DNA of 64,000 nucleotides, from NCBI GenBank assembly GCA_029959085.1, contig JARWIR010000011.1:5767840-5831839 (forward strand), written 5' to 3'. Position numbers and translations under genes: made by a program. This DNA is from Nemophila menziesii. Lineage: Eukaryota; Streptophyta; Magnoliopsida; Boraginales; Hydrophyllaceae. How positions within the stretch are numbered: the first letter of the stretch is position 1; the number at the start of each line of letters is the position of its first letter. Of the stretch, positions 22,006 to 34,091 are shown one piece after another. The notes under the pieces are model-generated. The model was not told the origin of the DNA and ran no database searches. It saw only the letters and a program-made list of their open reading frames with translations.

Positions 22006-24480
22006 TCGTACACGTCGAAATAACTCGATCAAATTAATCCTAACTTATGACATTAATTTCTAAGTGCTCTCTTCACACACGCATTAGACATTGATCAGAT
22101 TTAATCCTAAGTTGTGGCCTTTATTTCTAGGTGATCAATATTTTTGTTCATTAATTATACATTTTAAAAAATAAATAAAATCACACACGCACAAGCAATT
22201 GTATATATAATTTGTCATGGTGATGGCGTCATAATTCTCTGATGTCGATTTCAACTAGAATTCCACCATTGATCGAACGTGTCCACCACAATTACCTTTT
22301 CTCTCTCATGTTTTGTCACCGCAGGGATTCATGTGGCATGTAGGTTACATATTTAAAGGTCACAAACTAACAAAAATTCCTAAAAAGTGATCTAACTCAA
22401 AAAATGAAATCTAAATCCATAAAATAAAATGGAATTTACATAAATCCTAATCTACATGAATTAAAATTAAAACAAAGCAAAACTAATGGCTCAACCCGCC
22501 AAGTAATTAATTATTATATTAAATAATTAAACTCGTAATATATATAAATAAACAAACAAAATAAATATCATCCATGACAATCTAGGGAAAAACAAACACA
22601 AAAAACAAAATCTATATTAATTTACAACACCCATAACAGACTAACAAGGAAAAAAGACAAAAAAAGAATAGCCCGGCCTTTGCAAATAATGATCGGAGCA
22701 TATGAGATATATAAAACAACACGATACATAAAGAAAAATATTATATAAAGGGGAAGCCCTCGAGTTATTGCCCGAGGGCAGTCAAACCAACCAACTCTCG
22801 GGACAACGAAAAAAGGGAAATAATATGTTGTGTATAAAAGGACCGATAAGTATAGTACACAAAAATGGTAAATAAAACAATACAACCCCGAATCTACACT
22901 GAGCCCCATCTTGCATCTCCACGTCTTCTAAACGAAATCACCCTCATTGATATTCTCTTCATGTCTCAGATCACATAAAGTACATAAGTACTACAAAGAA
23001 GAGGAGAAACAAATAGATAAAGAAGAAATCGGTACCAGCATTTCGGGATCATGTAATGAAAGATCAGGAAACGAAGGAGGAGCTGCAGGATTGGGAAAGG
23101 AAACAATGATTTACGACGGGCCTGCTCTGTCTTTGAATTAGCCTGGGATAACTGTAGTATCCAAAAAATCTTTAACCTCAACCTTCCATCGCTGATTAAC
23201 CAAGGTGACACTAATCGACCTAAAGAAATCTCTTACAAAACTCAAAGAATTGAAAGATTTAGGAATTAGCATCCTTGAAGGTACAAATCAATTTCACATA
23301 AGAAGTATTAAGCATATGAGGGGGGTCAGTAGGAAAATAATGAGTAGAAGAGACTGGTAAAGCATTTGTCGCCAGAAGTGTAACATGAAAACTCCCCGAA
23401 GAATCTTGGAGCACTAGAACATCGACGACATGATGCACCTTCAATCTGACGATCCTCTTTTGATATCAAACGTCTTCAAAATGGTACCTTAATACTTCTT
23501 CTTTAAAGAACGATGCTTTGAGTAGTTGGAATTCTATTTTATCTTCTTGCATAGGTTGGAAGGTGGGATGTTAGTCGGAGGATCAGTTGGAGGGATAGTT
23601 GTAGGAGGAGCGTTGATATCCTAAGTCTCGACCATCATGGATTACTTAGTTGCAATATCAACAAGCTCCTTCGAGGGATATATACCCAAACCGAGGTGAC
23701 TAATAAAAAAATGTTATCAAGAGAAAGAAAATATGAAGAAGACCAAAAGGGGATACGTGATTATAGCTTGAAAAAGATGAATCAATAGTTAAAGACATGC
23801 CTACACGCTCCAATATCTACGTACCATGTGAATACACTTTATATACAAGAAAGGAAAAGACAGTTTCAGAAATAAGTGTAGAGTGGGAGAAAAGATATAA
23901 TGATCGATCGGGATTTATAATAAGGGGTTGCATTGAGGAAATAAAATTTGAATTCCTACCAAGGATAGAAACTTATCCTAAATTGGTAAAAAAATTAAAT
24001 TCATTCACATAGATACTTAAAAAAAGAAAGTTTCACAAGTACACGCAAATTCATTCATTCATCAAAACCTAACATGAGAATCTCGCTCTAGGTTTGGACC
24101 TTCAGGCACAACTAGGTTGTCCTCGTTGATTGTATAAGCTAGTCGAGGATAAGAAGATTGATTATGACGAATACAAATTAGGTACAAGTCGGAAATCTTA
24201 CTACAATACTTAAGCCCTAGCACGAGATTGACCCTAGCGTTTCTTAGCCTCCCCTGCCATAAGAGTTATTCATAAGTCCGACCAAACCAACAATCTGCAA
24301 CCGCATTGTTCTTCTTAACAGGGAAGGAGAACGGAAGGCTATGAATTGAGATAATGCCCTCTGTAGCCCAAGGAAGGGGGTTGATCCTCGATTTGAGTCT
24401 CGTGTTGTAAGTGTTGTGTATCGTGTTCCAAATTATTTTATAATGGGAAAGTGTTTAGTGAGCCGATGCAGACCTAATTG
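22006..24480. other. Unassigned, probably decayed repeat DNA
   Basis: I recognise no gene in this stretch. The short ORFs here match nothing I know. A coding-like minus-strand stretch near 23150-23460 (for example VDVLVLQDSSGSFHVTLLAT) is broken after 60 residues and unidentified. A 7-bp-arm inverted repeat GCCCTCG...CGAGGGC lies at 22756-22779. The flanking minisatellite and LTR end suggest that part of this is the body of an old Tat-like element. Confidence 0.35.
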
Positions 24481-24487
24481 ATCTGGT

Positions 24488-24845
24488 TTATGGACAATTA
24501 GAGTTATATATACGTAGGAACGTAGCCTTGTCAATTTGAATTATTTTTAAGATCGACGTAACCTCGGCATCAGTTTATCTGAACGTAGTCTTAGTAATTA
24601 GAATCATATGTATGTAACCTAGACAATTAGAGTTATCCGACGTACCCTCAGCAATTAGAGTTATTTGTAAGTCTGACATAGCTTCGCCAATAACAGTTAT
24701 TTGTAAGAACGACTTAACCTCGGCCAGCATAATTCTTCACAAGTCCAACGTAGCGTCGACATCCAGAGATATTTTTAAATCTGATGTGGCCTCCGCAATA
24801 AGAGTTATTTTTATGTTAGATGTAGCCTTGACAACCAGAGAGAGA
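24488..24845. repeat. Decayed minisatellite, unit about 50 bp
   Basis: About seven copies of a unit built on CAATTAGAGTTATTTGTAAG followed by TCCGACGTAGCCTCGG can be seen, with strong divergence. A lone similar copy lies near 24256. Such arrays are known in non-coding parts of Tat-lineage elements, and the next feature supports that. Confidence 0.7.
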
Positions 24846-25439
24846 AAGGATAAAAATCCAACATATCTTCGACAAATAATGTACTATTCTTAAGACTGAA
24901 ATCATTTAAACAGCTGGATATTTTCAACGCGGAAAAAATTGCATTCTATGAAATCCCTACTGCTTACACCACTCTAGAGGAGCGCTCCTAAAATATGATT
25001 TGGTGATCAATCTTTTCAGTATGAGACCAATGAAGTCCTGGGTAAGATGTATGTTTAAAAAACCCTACAAAAGTTTTCAACCTTGCATCGACGCTGGATA
25101 AGTAATGAATTCCTTTTGATCATATTTAATAAAAGGATCTTGATCTCACAAATTCAAAGGAGTATTGATAAGATAAAATATAATAGCGATAGCTTGTCCA
25201 ACCCAAGGAGGCCTCGATATTCGAGCTAACTTATACACGTATAATCATAAGGAAGAAAATAGTTGCCCGAAAGAGAGGAGTTCCAAACTCTTCTAGGTGT
25301 AGATCACTCGAGCAGCCCGAAGGCCAAAGCATGATGATATATAAACATCACTTCGAGAAATAGTTTTTTCCTTCAATATTATCTTGTGCACCCGACTTCG
25401 AGTTATACGGCTCCTAATAGTAGCATCATGCGTGCTCAC

Positions 25440-25641
25440 TCAACATCTATAAAATCTACACACTCTAAGTACTCTCTTAAAAATCTATCTTTATCTAAAT
25501 AAAATTGTTGTGGCTATTATTCATTTGGCTTATGTCTCCATCGCTCCTTGACTTTAGTAATCCCTGATAGGAACAATATTAATGTTGAGCGTCGGAGTGC
25601 CTTGTGGAGCGCACCTTATTGTGGTCCTGACTTGGTGTCTG
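25440..25641 (+). repeat. Probable end of a Tat-like LTR
   Basis: TATAAAATCTACACACTC at 25450 is followed by a polyadenylation-like AATAAAA near 25498 and by TTGAGCGTCGGAGTGCC near 25585. This order and the last block are familiar from LTR ends of Tat-type Ty3/gypsy elements. The upstream edge is not defined, and an Athila-type LTR begins at about 25642. Confidence 0.45.
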
Positions 25642-27240
25642 TGTTGGGGGCCAAAGTTTGATAAATAAAAAGATAAATAAGATAATAATGAAGGATACAC
25701 ACCCTTGACTACCACGAGAAACTCACTACAAGTATTACATATTGTTTGCAAGTTTAGTTAGTAAGTAAAGTTCGTTCGCATGGATTTGATCCATTAGATC
25801 AACTTATAAATATAAAGAAGTGTAGAAAAATTTACTTGTTAAAATAAAAAGACAATAAAAGTAATAATATGTATTTGGTTTTCAAATCTGGATGATAATA
25901 ATGCAAATAAATAAATAAAAAGAATGGAGATGAGAAATATAGCTTAGGTTTGCTAGCATGCACTTATCCTTCTAAATCAACATTCTAGTTATAAAGGTGA
26001 GTAAAACTCTCAAAGTAAGTAGCCAAGAGTATATATTCCTCATAAACCCCTTCCAGGTGGACTTAGGTGGCGACCTAACAATTACCATGGGACTTGGTTA
26101 AGAGGACCCTGCACAATGGTCGGTGGTTAATATTAAACCCTAATGACTATCTAGTTAGGAAAGCTCTTCCGGATCACTACCACACACTAGAGGTTTTTGT
26201 GGTGTTTCAATAGTTTAACACCCCATCCGGGTGACCATCTAACTACTATTATTGGGGTAGTCTATACGCATGCATTTGCAAGAACTACGGTCAATACATC
26301 AAAGAACATAAAACAAATATATGGTATAAGAAGCTAATAAATTTAAAGGTTAATCCCAAATAACATAAAAGAAAATAAAGTATTAGAAATCAAAGATTAT
26401 ACATATGCAAAAAAAGCTATGAGAAAATTAGTTCATAACTAAAGACATAAAATTAACTACGAATAAAAGTAATTAGAAACAAAGATAAGCTAAAGAATCT
26501 AATACAAATTACCCTAATAGTAGAGGGATAGGAAGAGGAGTTTTCTACTATCCAACTACTTGTCTTCCTCTCTACAGGTCTTCTTGCTTCTATGGATGAC
26601 TTCTAAGAGTAATAATAATTAACGGTTGAAAAGGGACATGTTTACAATGATAAGAGGGTGTATTTATAGGTGTTTTCTAGTTCTAGGTCAAAATCTTGGA
26701 GTGTAATGCAAGTAATTTGAGTCCAAGTCCAACTCAAATTCGTTTCCTATAATATAGGACAAGATAATCACTACTCACTATTTTGGTCATATCTCCTTCT
26801 TTGTTGGGCCGATTTTCTCCCACTTTATATAAAAATGACAGTATCAGAAAGACCTATCTAACTCTTTAAAAACTCGTCCAAATTCGCAGCCGATTTGAAG
26901 TTATCTTCACTTTAATGGACATAGTTGCAGAATTTCCATATTTACTTGGCAGCTTTTCCTTTCCTAATTCAATTTTACCCTTTTATCTCATGATTCCTTC
27001 CATATCTTCTTTCCTTAACTTCTTCGAATTGATTTGGCATCTAATTATATCCCATAAATCTTAAGATCTTCACATTAACATAGAAATTAAACTAAATATG
27101 CTCTAAAGTTAATAAATCATCAAATCAAGACATGAATTAAGAAATTATCATATAACGAGGAAAATCCCTAACTAATTAACCAATTTCACCTAAAATGATG
27201 TCTCCAGTCTAGATTAATATATCAAAATAGGGAGACATCA
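25642..27240 (-). repeat. Athila-type LTR, probably solo
   Basis: The sequence starts near TGTTGGGGGCC and ends GGGAGACATCA, about 1599 bp, with the terminal inverted repeat at 27197-27240. It is related to the LTR at 28866-30382 but lies in the opposite orientation. No PBS or gag adjoins its left side, so it looks like a solo LTR. I could not find a matching 5-bp duplication (GTCTG on the left, GAATG on the right). Confidence 0.75.
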
Positions 27241-28610
27241 GAATGTTTGCAGAAAGTCTTGGAGAAGAGAGTAGATCCTCAGTCCTTCACTCAAACCCTT
27301 GAGAGAGTTAAGATAAATCTCCACGATTGTTATCAAGACAAAGGTACACGAATAATATCGCTTCTCACCGTTCAATTATTTACCACTATCACTTCTCATG
27401 TTTTGCCTATACATCATCTTTGCTACTATCTTTTGGTTATGTACTTTTCCAGCGGTTGAGTATGATCCCGAGTGTGAGGAGGGCTTGATTTTCATGCTCT
27501 ATCAAATATCGACTTTAATTTATGGATGGTCACCAGAGAAGGGCCATATATTCCATACAAAGACTAGTGCACCGAGATCATCAAAAACTATGATGAGATC
27601 AATCTACTTGATCAATATTTGTTTAAAATAATACAAGATAAAACATATAATACATATCTTCTCCCCCTCAACTCTTAATCTCATGAAATTCTTTCTCAAA
27701 AATCATTTATTACTTCGTTTTCCAACAAACTCATAAATTAATCTTCATTGATATATATTAAGTATTTCCTTGATGAATACTTATTCGATTACATTAACAA
27801 ATCTTCTTGCATGAATATTTCACTAAGACTTGAGAGAGAAGTTTAGCATCAAAGTAAATCGTACACCTGAGAGTGTGAAAAGATGATCATCAATTACGAG
27901 CACAAGACAGAATCTTTTTGGATGAGAAATGTTAGAATTAATTATGGTAAAAGCATATGAAGGTATCTTTGTGTTTAGATTGTGTTGATATTCTCGTAAC
28001 GTGTTTTGTATGTTTGTTATTCTCTTGTTTATATATTCCCATGCTCTAATTTTTTTTATTGTTTTCTCAATTTTTTTGAAAAGTTGTTGGGGTTGGAAAA
28101 CAAATGGTCAAAAACGTATACAGACTAAAATACGAACTTGTTTATCTTTCAACTGCACAAACCGGTGTTCTGTTTTCCTCTCAAATAGGATATCCATTTT
28201 TGCATTTTATTAGAATTACGAGCGGGTCAAATCCACTTATCTTCTATATTTCTTAAAAACCCCAAAAATATTTCTAGTATTTTTGTTATCCCAAAACCAA
28301 ATAAAAAATCGTATCTTTCACCCTCTGTCTAAGATCCCTTACCATTCCCCACTTAAATAAGTATCTCAAATGACAAGGACCAAATCCTCTGTTTCAAGGG
28401 CTTATAGTGCATCCTAAAAGAAATTTATGGATGAAAGCTCACAAGAAGAATAAGTGTTTAGAACTCATGAAGAAGAAGATCCAATTGTTAGAGAATAAGA
28501 TTCTAAGGGTTCAAAGATAATAAGAATCGTAAAAAAATGCTTGAATTAGTTGCCCCAAAAAAAATTGATAAAGAGTTTTTAAGTGCAAAAATTCAAATGG
28601 TAAGCAACAC
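27241..28610. other. Unassigned AT-rich stretch
   Basis: Short open frames (27247-27459, 27398-27631, 28001-28213) have no recognisable domain and overlap each other. Near 28370-28600 a decayed frame starting MTRTKS, followed by glutamate-rich sequence, is reminiscent of the ORF2 N-terminus of the Athila-type elements, but it has stops and I cannot confirm it. Confidence 0.35.
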
Positions 28611-28855
28611 ATAATTTTGCATTTTTGAAGAAAACATGTCGATTTGTGGTTTACCACTCACGAATTTTCGCTTAATTTAACTTTCAAAATAAAATAGGTC
28701 CATACTTCTTATTTATTTATAGGAAATATTTTTAGATAATAAGAGAAATGGGTCGACTCATGAGTTTGCATTTTTTTTTTGGAAGAAAATTGATCGATTT
28801 ATGGGTCAATGCTTATCCATTTTTCCAGATTTTAAGAAATAACATCAAAGTAGGT
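28611..28855. repeat. Second array of the AT-rich tandem repeat
   Basis: Blocks such as GCATTTTTGAAGAAAACATG, TCGATTTGTGGTTTACCACTC and ACTTTCAAAATAAAATAGG match those at 20300-21245. About one and a half to two decayed units are present. Confidence 0.6.
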
Positions 28856-28865
28856 AGGTGATTTA

Positions 28866-30382
28866 TGATATAATAATCTAGGTCGGAGACATCTTTTTAG
28901 GTGTATTTAGTTATTTATTATACATTTTTATTCATCTTTTGATATTTTCTTATTTCTTCTCTTGATTTGATGATTTATTATTTTTAGAGCATATTGGGTT
29001 TAATTTGTTTGTTTAGTGTGAAGCCTTAAAGATATATGTAAATTAATCAGTTGGCAAATCATTTCTAAGAGATAAAGGAAAAAAGATATGGATAGAAATT
29101 GGAGATAAAAGGAAGTAGAGATAAAATAGGAAAGTAAAAGTTGTCAAGTAAATCTGGAATTCTGTAGCTATGTCCACTAAAGTGAAGATAACTTAAAACC
29201 GGATGAGAATTTGGAGGATAAATCTAAAGGAAAAAGGTATATCTTTTCGATGCAGTCATTTTGATATAAAGTAGGAAAAAATCGGAGCAATAATGAATGA
29301 TTACGACCAAAACAAAACAATAGCAGTTTCTCATTCTCCTATACTTTAGGAAACGATTTTGATTTGGAAAAGAGTCCAATTACTCTCCTTCTACTCCAAG
29401 ACTTCAACCTAGGGTATTCTAAACCCTATAATTACACCCTCTTGTCATTATAAAAACATCCTTGGTTAACCTTTAGACCAAGAGGAAGCTTACAACAAGA
29501 GAAGAGAAGATCAGAAGGAGTTGGACAACAAATCATGCCTTCCCAATCCTTAAAAGTTGTAATTGTTTTCTTTTCTTTTTCTAGTATGAAATAATTCGTA
29601 GCTTGATATTAGCATATGGTCATGAACCCTAGAAATTTTTTTACATCTATTTTAATTTGGGATGTTCGCATTTAAATAGATATTAATGTTTTATTATCTA
29701 ATTTATGTGTTTTGATTTATTGTCTATAGTTCTTGCTAGTGCACGAGTAGAGGATTACCTTAATAGTAGTTAGATTGTCACCCGGAAGGGGTGTCTAATT
29801 ATTGAAACATCACATAAACGTCTAGTGTGCGGTAGTGATCCGGAAGGGCTTGCCTAACTAGATAGTCATTAGGGTTTGAGATTTAATCACTGATCATTTT
29901 GCAGGGTCCCCTTACCCAAGTCCCCTGATAATAATAAGGTCGCCACCTAAGTCCACTCAGAAGGGGGTTAGGAGGAATATAGAATCCTGGCTATTGCATA
30001 TCACACAATCTCCCTTACATGATTAGAATAAACAAGGCTAGTGGGATTACTTTTCTAGATCTCGAGCCAAACTCTCATACTATCTTCTTCTCTTTATTTA
30101 TTTTCATGTCTTTATTTTATTTAGTTAATTGTTTAGATTCTTAAAAACCAAACAAATATTCCATTAGTCTTTTATTTACAACGTATTATTCTTCTAGTTT
30201 TTTTTATTTGCACTTTATATTGCATAAGTTCTTCCTAACTTTCGTAGTCTCTGAGGAACAAATCTTACTTATCATTAAAACTTGCATACGGCTTGTGATA
30301 CTTGCAGTGAGTACCGTGCTTCGGTTGGGGTGTTTATTTGTATCTTTTTTATCCTTATATTATCATGCCCTAACCGATACCA
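28866..30382 (+). repeat. 5' LTR of a plus-strand Athila-type element
   Basis: The LTR is about 1517 bp and runs from TGATATAATAATC to CGATACCA. Its 3' edge is fixed by the PBS that follows 6 bases later. The first 45 bases are a degraded form of the terminal inverted repeat. A TATAAAAA box lies at 29449-29456. Three repeats of a CCGGAAGGGG-type motif lie near 29780, 29850 and 29955. Confidence 0.85.
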
Positions 30383-30388
30383 AGTTTT

Positions 30389-30406
30389 TGGCCCCCCTGC
30401 CGGGGA
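30389..30406 (+). other. Primer binding site, tRNA-Asp type
   Basis: TGGCCCCCCTGCCGGGGA is complementary to the 3' end of tRNA-Asp with two mismatches compared with the cleaner PBS at 49357-49374. It confirms the orientation of the LTR at 28866-30382. Confidence 0.8.
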
Positions 30407-30502
30407 CTACATTGTTAGCCCTTGTGCATATATTTAGTGCTTTTATTTCAGTTAGTTCTATTTTACCTTGTTTTTTTAGTTTTCTTATTTTAGATTATTT
30501 AG

Positions 30503-30682
30503 ATGGCAAGTCCTAGGAAACTCGACCTTCTTGTCTCATTCACAGTGCAACCTAGAGGAATCCGCACTCCAGAAATCCAACCCATTAAATTTCGACCTGG
30601 TCCAGGCATGATAGCGCAGTTTGCGAGTCATGGTGAATTTTGCGGTGTTGCATAACAGGAAGTTTATATTTGGAAATTCAGT
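30503..30682 (+). pseudogene. Gag N-terminus, truncated
   Basis: The ATG at 30503 starts MASPRKLDLL and continues RGIRTPEIQPIKFRPGPGM, closely similar to the gag start of element A. A stop replaces Tyr after about 50 codons, and homology ends at about 30682, where a minus-oriented LTR piece begins. The rest of this element is missing. Confidence 0.8.
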
Positions 30683-30689
30683 AATTCAT

Positions 30690-31803
30690 ACCCTATTTGA
30701 CGCACTAATTTAGTGTACACCTCCACCACTAGTCTTGCCCGATCCCGGGTCCTGGGGTTTGGGCAACACGAGTTGGCTTACACCCTATTATCTACTAGGT
30801 TAATTAAGGCTTCCCGGCTCAATAACTCCTAACTAGTAATTATATCTACTATTACTATCCTGTACTTGATCGGAGGAAGAACAACCTTTAAGCAAAAAGA
30901 TATAATCTACGAGAATTTAATGCATTTTATTGAACTACTGAAAATATCCCAAAAACTACGAATCATCAATTAGTTAACGAAGGTTCATACACTACGTGAT
31001 TCTCAAGCACTTAAAGGTTTAGCTCATATTATAATACTAATAAAATAATTAAAACTAAATAATTGATAATTAAAAATGTTAACAAAAATAAAATCACTCT
31101 AAAAGAAATGATGAAACGAGCTTTGGATGATTAGGAATTGTGGAATTGATGTTAAAAGCCTTCCTCCTTCTTTTTCTTAGCTTCTAGACGTAATTGGCTT
31201 TTCTATAATATGAATTGTGTATGTTTCCCAGATAATAAAAGGAATTTATTCATATCCATGTCGTTTTTAGGTCATATGAGCCCTTTTGGAAGGTCCAAAA
31301 TGATCAACTTGTTTTTACTAATGTTGGACAGCTTTGGATCACTCTGGTCAAATTGCAATAACTTTGCATCTCAACTCCGAATTGACTTCTGTCACCTTTC
31401 ACGCTTCATCGACTTCAAGATATTTCCAAATCAAAAGGAATTAGGTCAACATCACTTTCCAAATTCTTGTGGTGATTGAAACAAGTCACGTCATATTTCT
31501 AGAAAATTCCCTAGTGCTTCCAAATTTGACTTTTTACTTTATCTACACCTTGACTCGAGCTTTGTTTTGACTTTCTTGACTGCTCCATCTCCTCTTGGGA
31601 TTATATATTAACCATGTAACTAAAAATCTACACACTTAACACGCGATTAAAGCGCAAAATACTCGAGAACTAGCAAAAAAGCTTAAAAAGAGACAAGAAA
31701 GTAAGAAACCTCAAGTATTAGGGAATATTCCCTCTATTAGGTCAACTAATCTCCAAAAAAATTCTCGTGATACGATTATATTATCACAAAAAACGAGACA
31801 TCA
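30690..31803 (-). repeat. Partial Athila-type LTR
   Basis: The right edge ends AACGAGACATCA at 31803 and abuts copia sequence. Internal blocks such as TTCTCAAGCACTTAAAGG and TTTAGCTCATATTA match the young LTR (near 38930), which gives the minus orientation. The left part is lost, and the boundary with gag at about 30690 is approximate. Confidence 0.65.
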
Positions 31804-32563
31804 ACTTCCATTCATAACCGCACTATACATCAGATGAATGTTAAGACCACGTTTTTTGAACGAATACTTAGATGAAGAGATATATATGGTCCAACCTGAA
31901 GGGTTTGTCGCATCTGGTCAAGTGAGCAAATTATGAAAGCTTAAGAAATATCTATATGGTTTGTAACAAGTGGCCAAACAATGGTAAAAAAAATAGATAA
32001 TATTTTAGTTAAAGATGGCTTTATAGTCAACACTTCCGACTTATGTGTTTACATGAAGGTGCTAGGATCTGAATGTCTGATCATGTGTCTGTACGTAGAT
32101 GACATGTTGATCTTTGGAACTAACTTTACAGTTACTAATGAGATTAAGAACTTATTATCATCCAAATTCAAGATGTAGGACATGGGAGAAGCTATTGTTA
32201 TCTAAGGGGTCATGATTTTAATAAATTTAAGTGGCATATCTCTTAGTCAGTCTCTTTATGTAGAGAAGTTATTTAGGAGATTCAACTCCTTTGTCATACC
32301 CGCTAGAACCCCTTATGACTTTAGTATTCATTTGACAAAGAACAACGGAAGTGCGATATCTTAAAATGAATATGCAGAGATAATATGAAGTGTGATATTC
32401 TTAATGAAGTACAATCGACCTAATATTGCCTATGCCGTAAGTAGATTTAGTCGATATACCCATAACCCTAGAACTGAACATTGGGATGCTCTTCAAAGAT
32501 TAATTAAATATCTAAGAGGTACTATGGACATAGGCATACACTTTAGCAAGTTCCCTACTGTCC
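31804..32563 (+). pseudogene. Ty1/copia reverse transcriptase and RNase H remnant
   Basis: Near 31870 the translation reads NEYLDEEIYMVQPEGFV, then the open piece 31981-32178 holds the RT active site LYVDDMLIFG. The piece from 32392 reads RPNIAYAVSRFSRYTHNP and IKYLRGTMDIGI, the start of the copia RNase H region. Stops interrupt it. The left end is an LTR edge and the right end is cut by the LTR of element C at 32564, so it is a host for two later insertions. Confidence 0.9.
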
Positions 32564-34055
32564 TGGTGTCGACCAGTGTGTGATAAAATATAAGATAAAT
32601 AAGTGAAAATAAACACCCTAGCCTATCACGGTTCTGCAAGTATACAGATCGTATGCAAGTTTTAATAAATAAGTAAGATTCGTTCCGCAGAGACTACTAA
32701 GGTTAGGGGAATCTTATGAAATAATCGAGTGCAAATATTAAAAGCTAGAACAGATAAAACGTAGATAAATAAAAGACAAATAGAATTTTATTTGGTTTTT
32801 GAATAAAAAAATTAAACTAATAAAATAAAGACAGAAAATTAAATGCAAGAGAAGAAGTTAGTATGAGAGTTAGCTTGAGTAAATAGCATGTAATCCCCAC
32901 TAGTTTTCCCGTTCTAAACATGTAAGGGTGAATTATGTAGTATTTCAATAATCAGTTCCAATTGCGCTAGATAGTTTCAAATAGGGTTTACCTGTGTCAA
33001 TAAAAATTCCTAAGCAAACTATTCCTGCAATTGGTTAAATAGCAATATACTAAACCGTGGTGATTATCTAGTTAGGTTGATTTGTCAGTTCTAAACCGTA
33101 CACTAGACGTTATATGCTAAAACTATAGCTAAATATATCGTTGTCAATGATTACTGAACTCCTATGATGGTAATTCTATATGGTCGCAATCCACAAGAAC
33201 ACATAAACAGAGAATAAAAACAATAATTCAATTTAAAACATAGAATTCCCAAATTAGATAGATGTCAACCAAAACTAGGGTTCATACATATATGCTAAAA
33301 CTTAAGATAATAGAAATTTAGTTCATACTAATGGAAGAAAAGAAAGAAATTACAAACTTAAAGGTTGAAGAAGACATTATTGAAGAATGGCTCCTTCCCA
33401 ACTTATTTTCTTGTGTTGTAAGCTTCCTCTTGGCTTAAGGTTTTGCCAAGGATGATTTTCTAATGATAAGAGGCTATATTTATAGTATATAGGAAGATCT
33501 AATCGTTTTCTTGAAGGAAAAAGTAAGTGTTGGACTCCTAGCCCAACTCAAATTCGTAGCCCAAAAATGTGGAATCAACCCCGTTTTTGTTTTGGTCCTA
33601 ACAGTTTCTATTTGTATCCGTTTGACGCGTATGAGTAGTCGAAATTCATCGTCTCGGAAAGATATTTAACTTTTCTCTTGAACGTTTCTCCAGATTCTTC
33701 ACCAGTTTTGAGATATAAGCTGATTTGTGGTCGTAGGTGCTGTAATTCAGATTTAAGGCAGTTTTTCCTTTTCCATATTTTTAGCTTTTGTTTCCTTATC
33801 TTCAATTTCCATGTTTGTCCTCTTTCCTTTAACTCTTAGAATTGGCTTGGACTCTAATTAATTACCATATATATTTAAAGTTTCACACTAAATAAATAAT
33901 TAAACCCAATATGCTCAAAGAATAATACATAATTAATTCAAGACACAAAATAAGAAAGTGTACTAAATCATGCGAAAATCGACCTATATACTAATAAATA
34001 CGCCTAAAATGATGTCTCGGAAATAGATTTCGATATAAAAAATAAGGATACATCA
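32564..34055 (-). repeat. 3' LTR of element C
   Basis: The 1492-bp LTR begins TGGTGTCG and ends GGATACATCA. It matches the LTR of element A over most of its length (for example ATCGTATGCAAGTTTT and GATTCGTTCCGCAGAG). The sense-strand TATA box is TATAAATATA at 33475-33484. The PPT adjoins at 34056. The terminal inverted repeat has one mismatch. Confidence 0.88.
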
Positions 34056-34091
34056 AGACCCCCAACTCAAAGTTGTATCGTCCCGATACAA
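34056..34091 (-). other. PPT and adjacent hairpin of element C
   Basis: The plus strand reads AGACCCCCAACTC next to the LTR, giving a purine run on the element strand. TTGTATCG-TCC-CGATACAA (34073-34091) forms a perfect 8-bp stem. Three pairs differ from the stem of the young element (39749-39767), each changed on both arms. Confidence 0.8.

Noticed and set aside
21246..22037. ORFs in the pyrimidine tract
   Set aside because: Ser/Pro/Leu-rich reading is what C/T composition gives in every frame, and stop codons are simply rare in such DNA.
24488..24845. CRISPR-like array
   Set aside because: The repeats are degenerate and contiguous without unique spacers, and the sequence is eukaryotic. 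It is a minisatellite.
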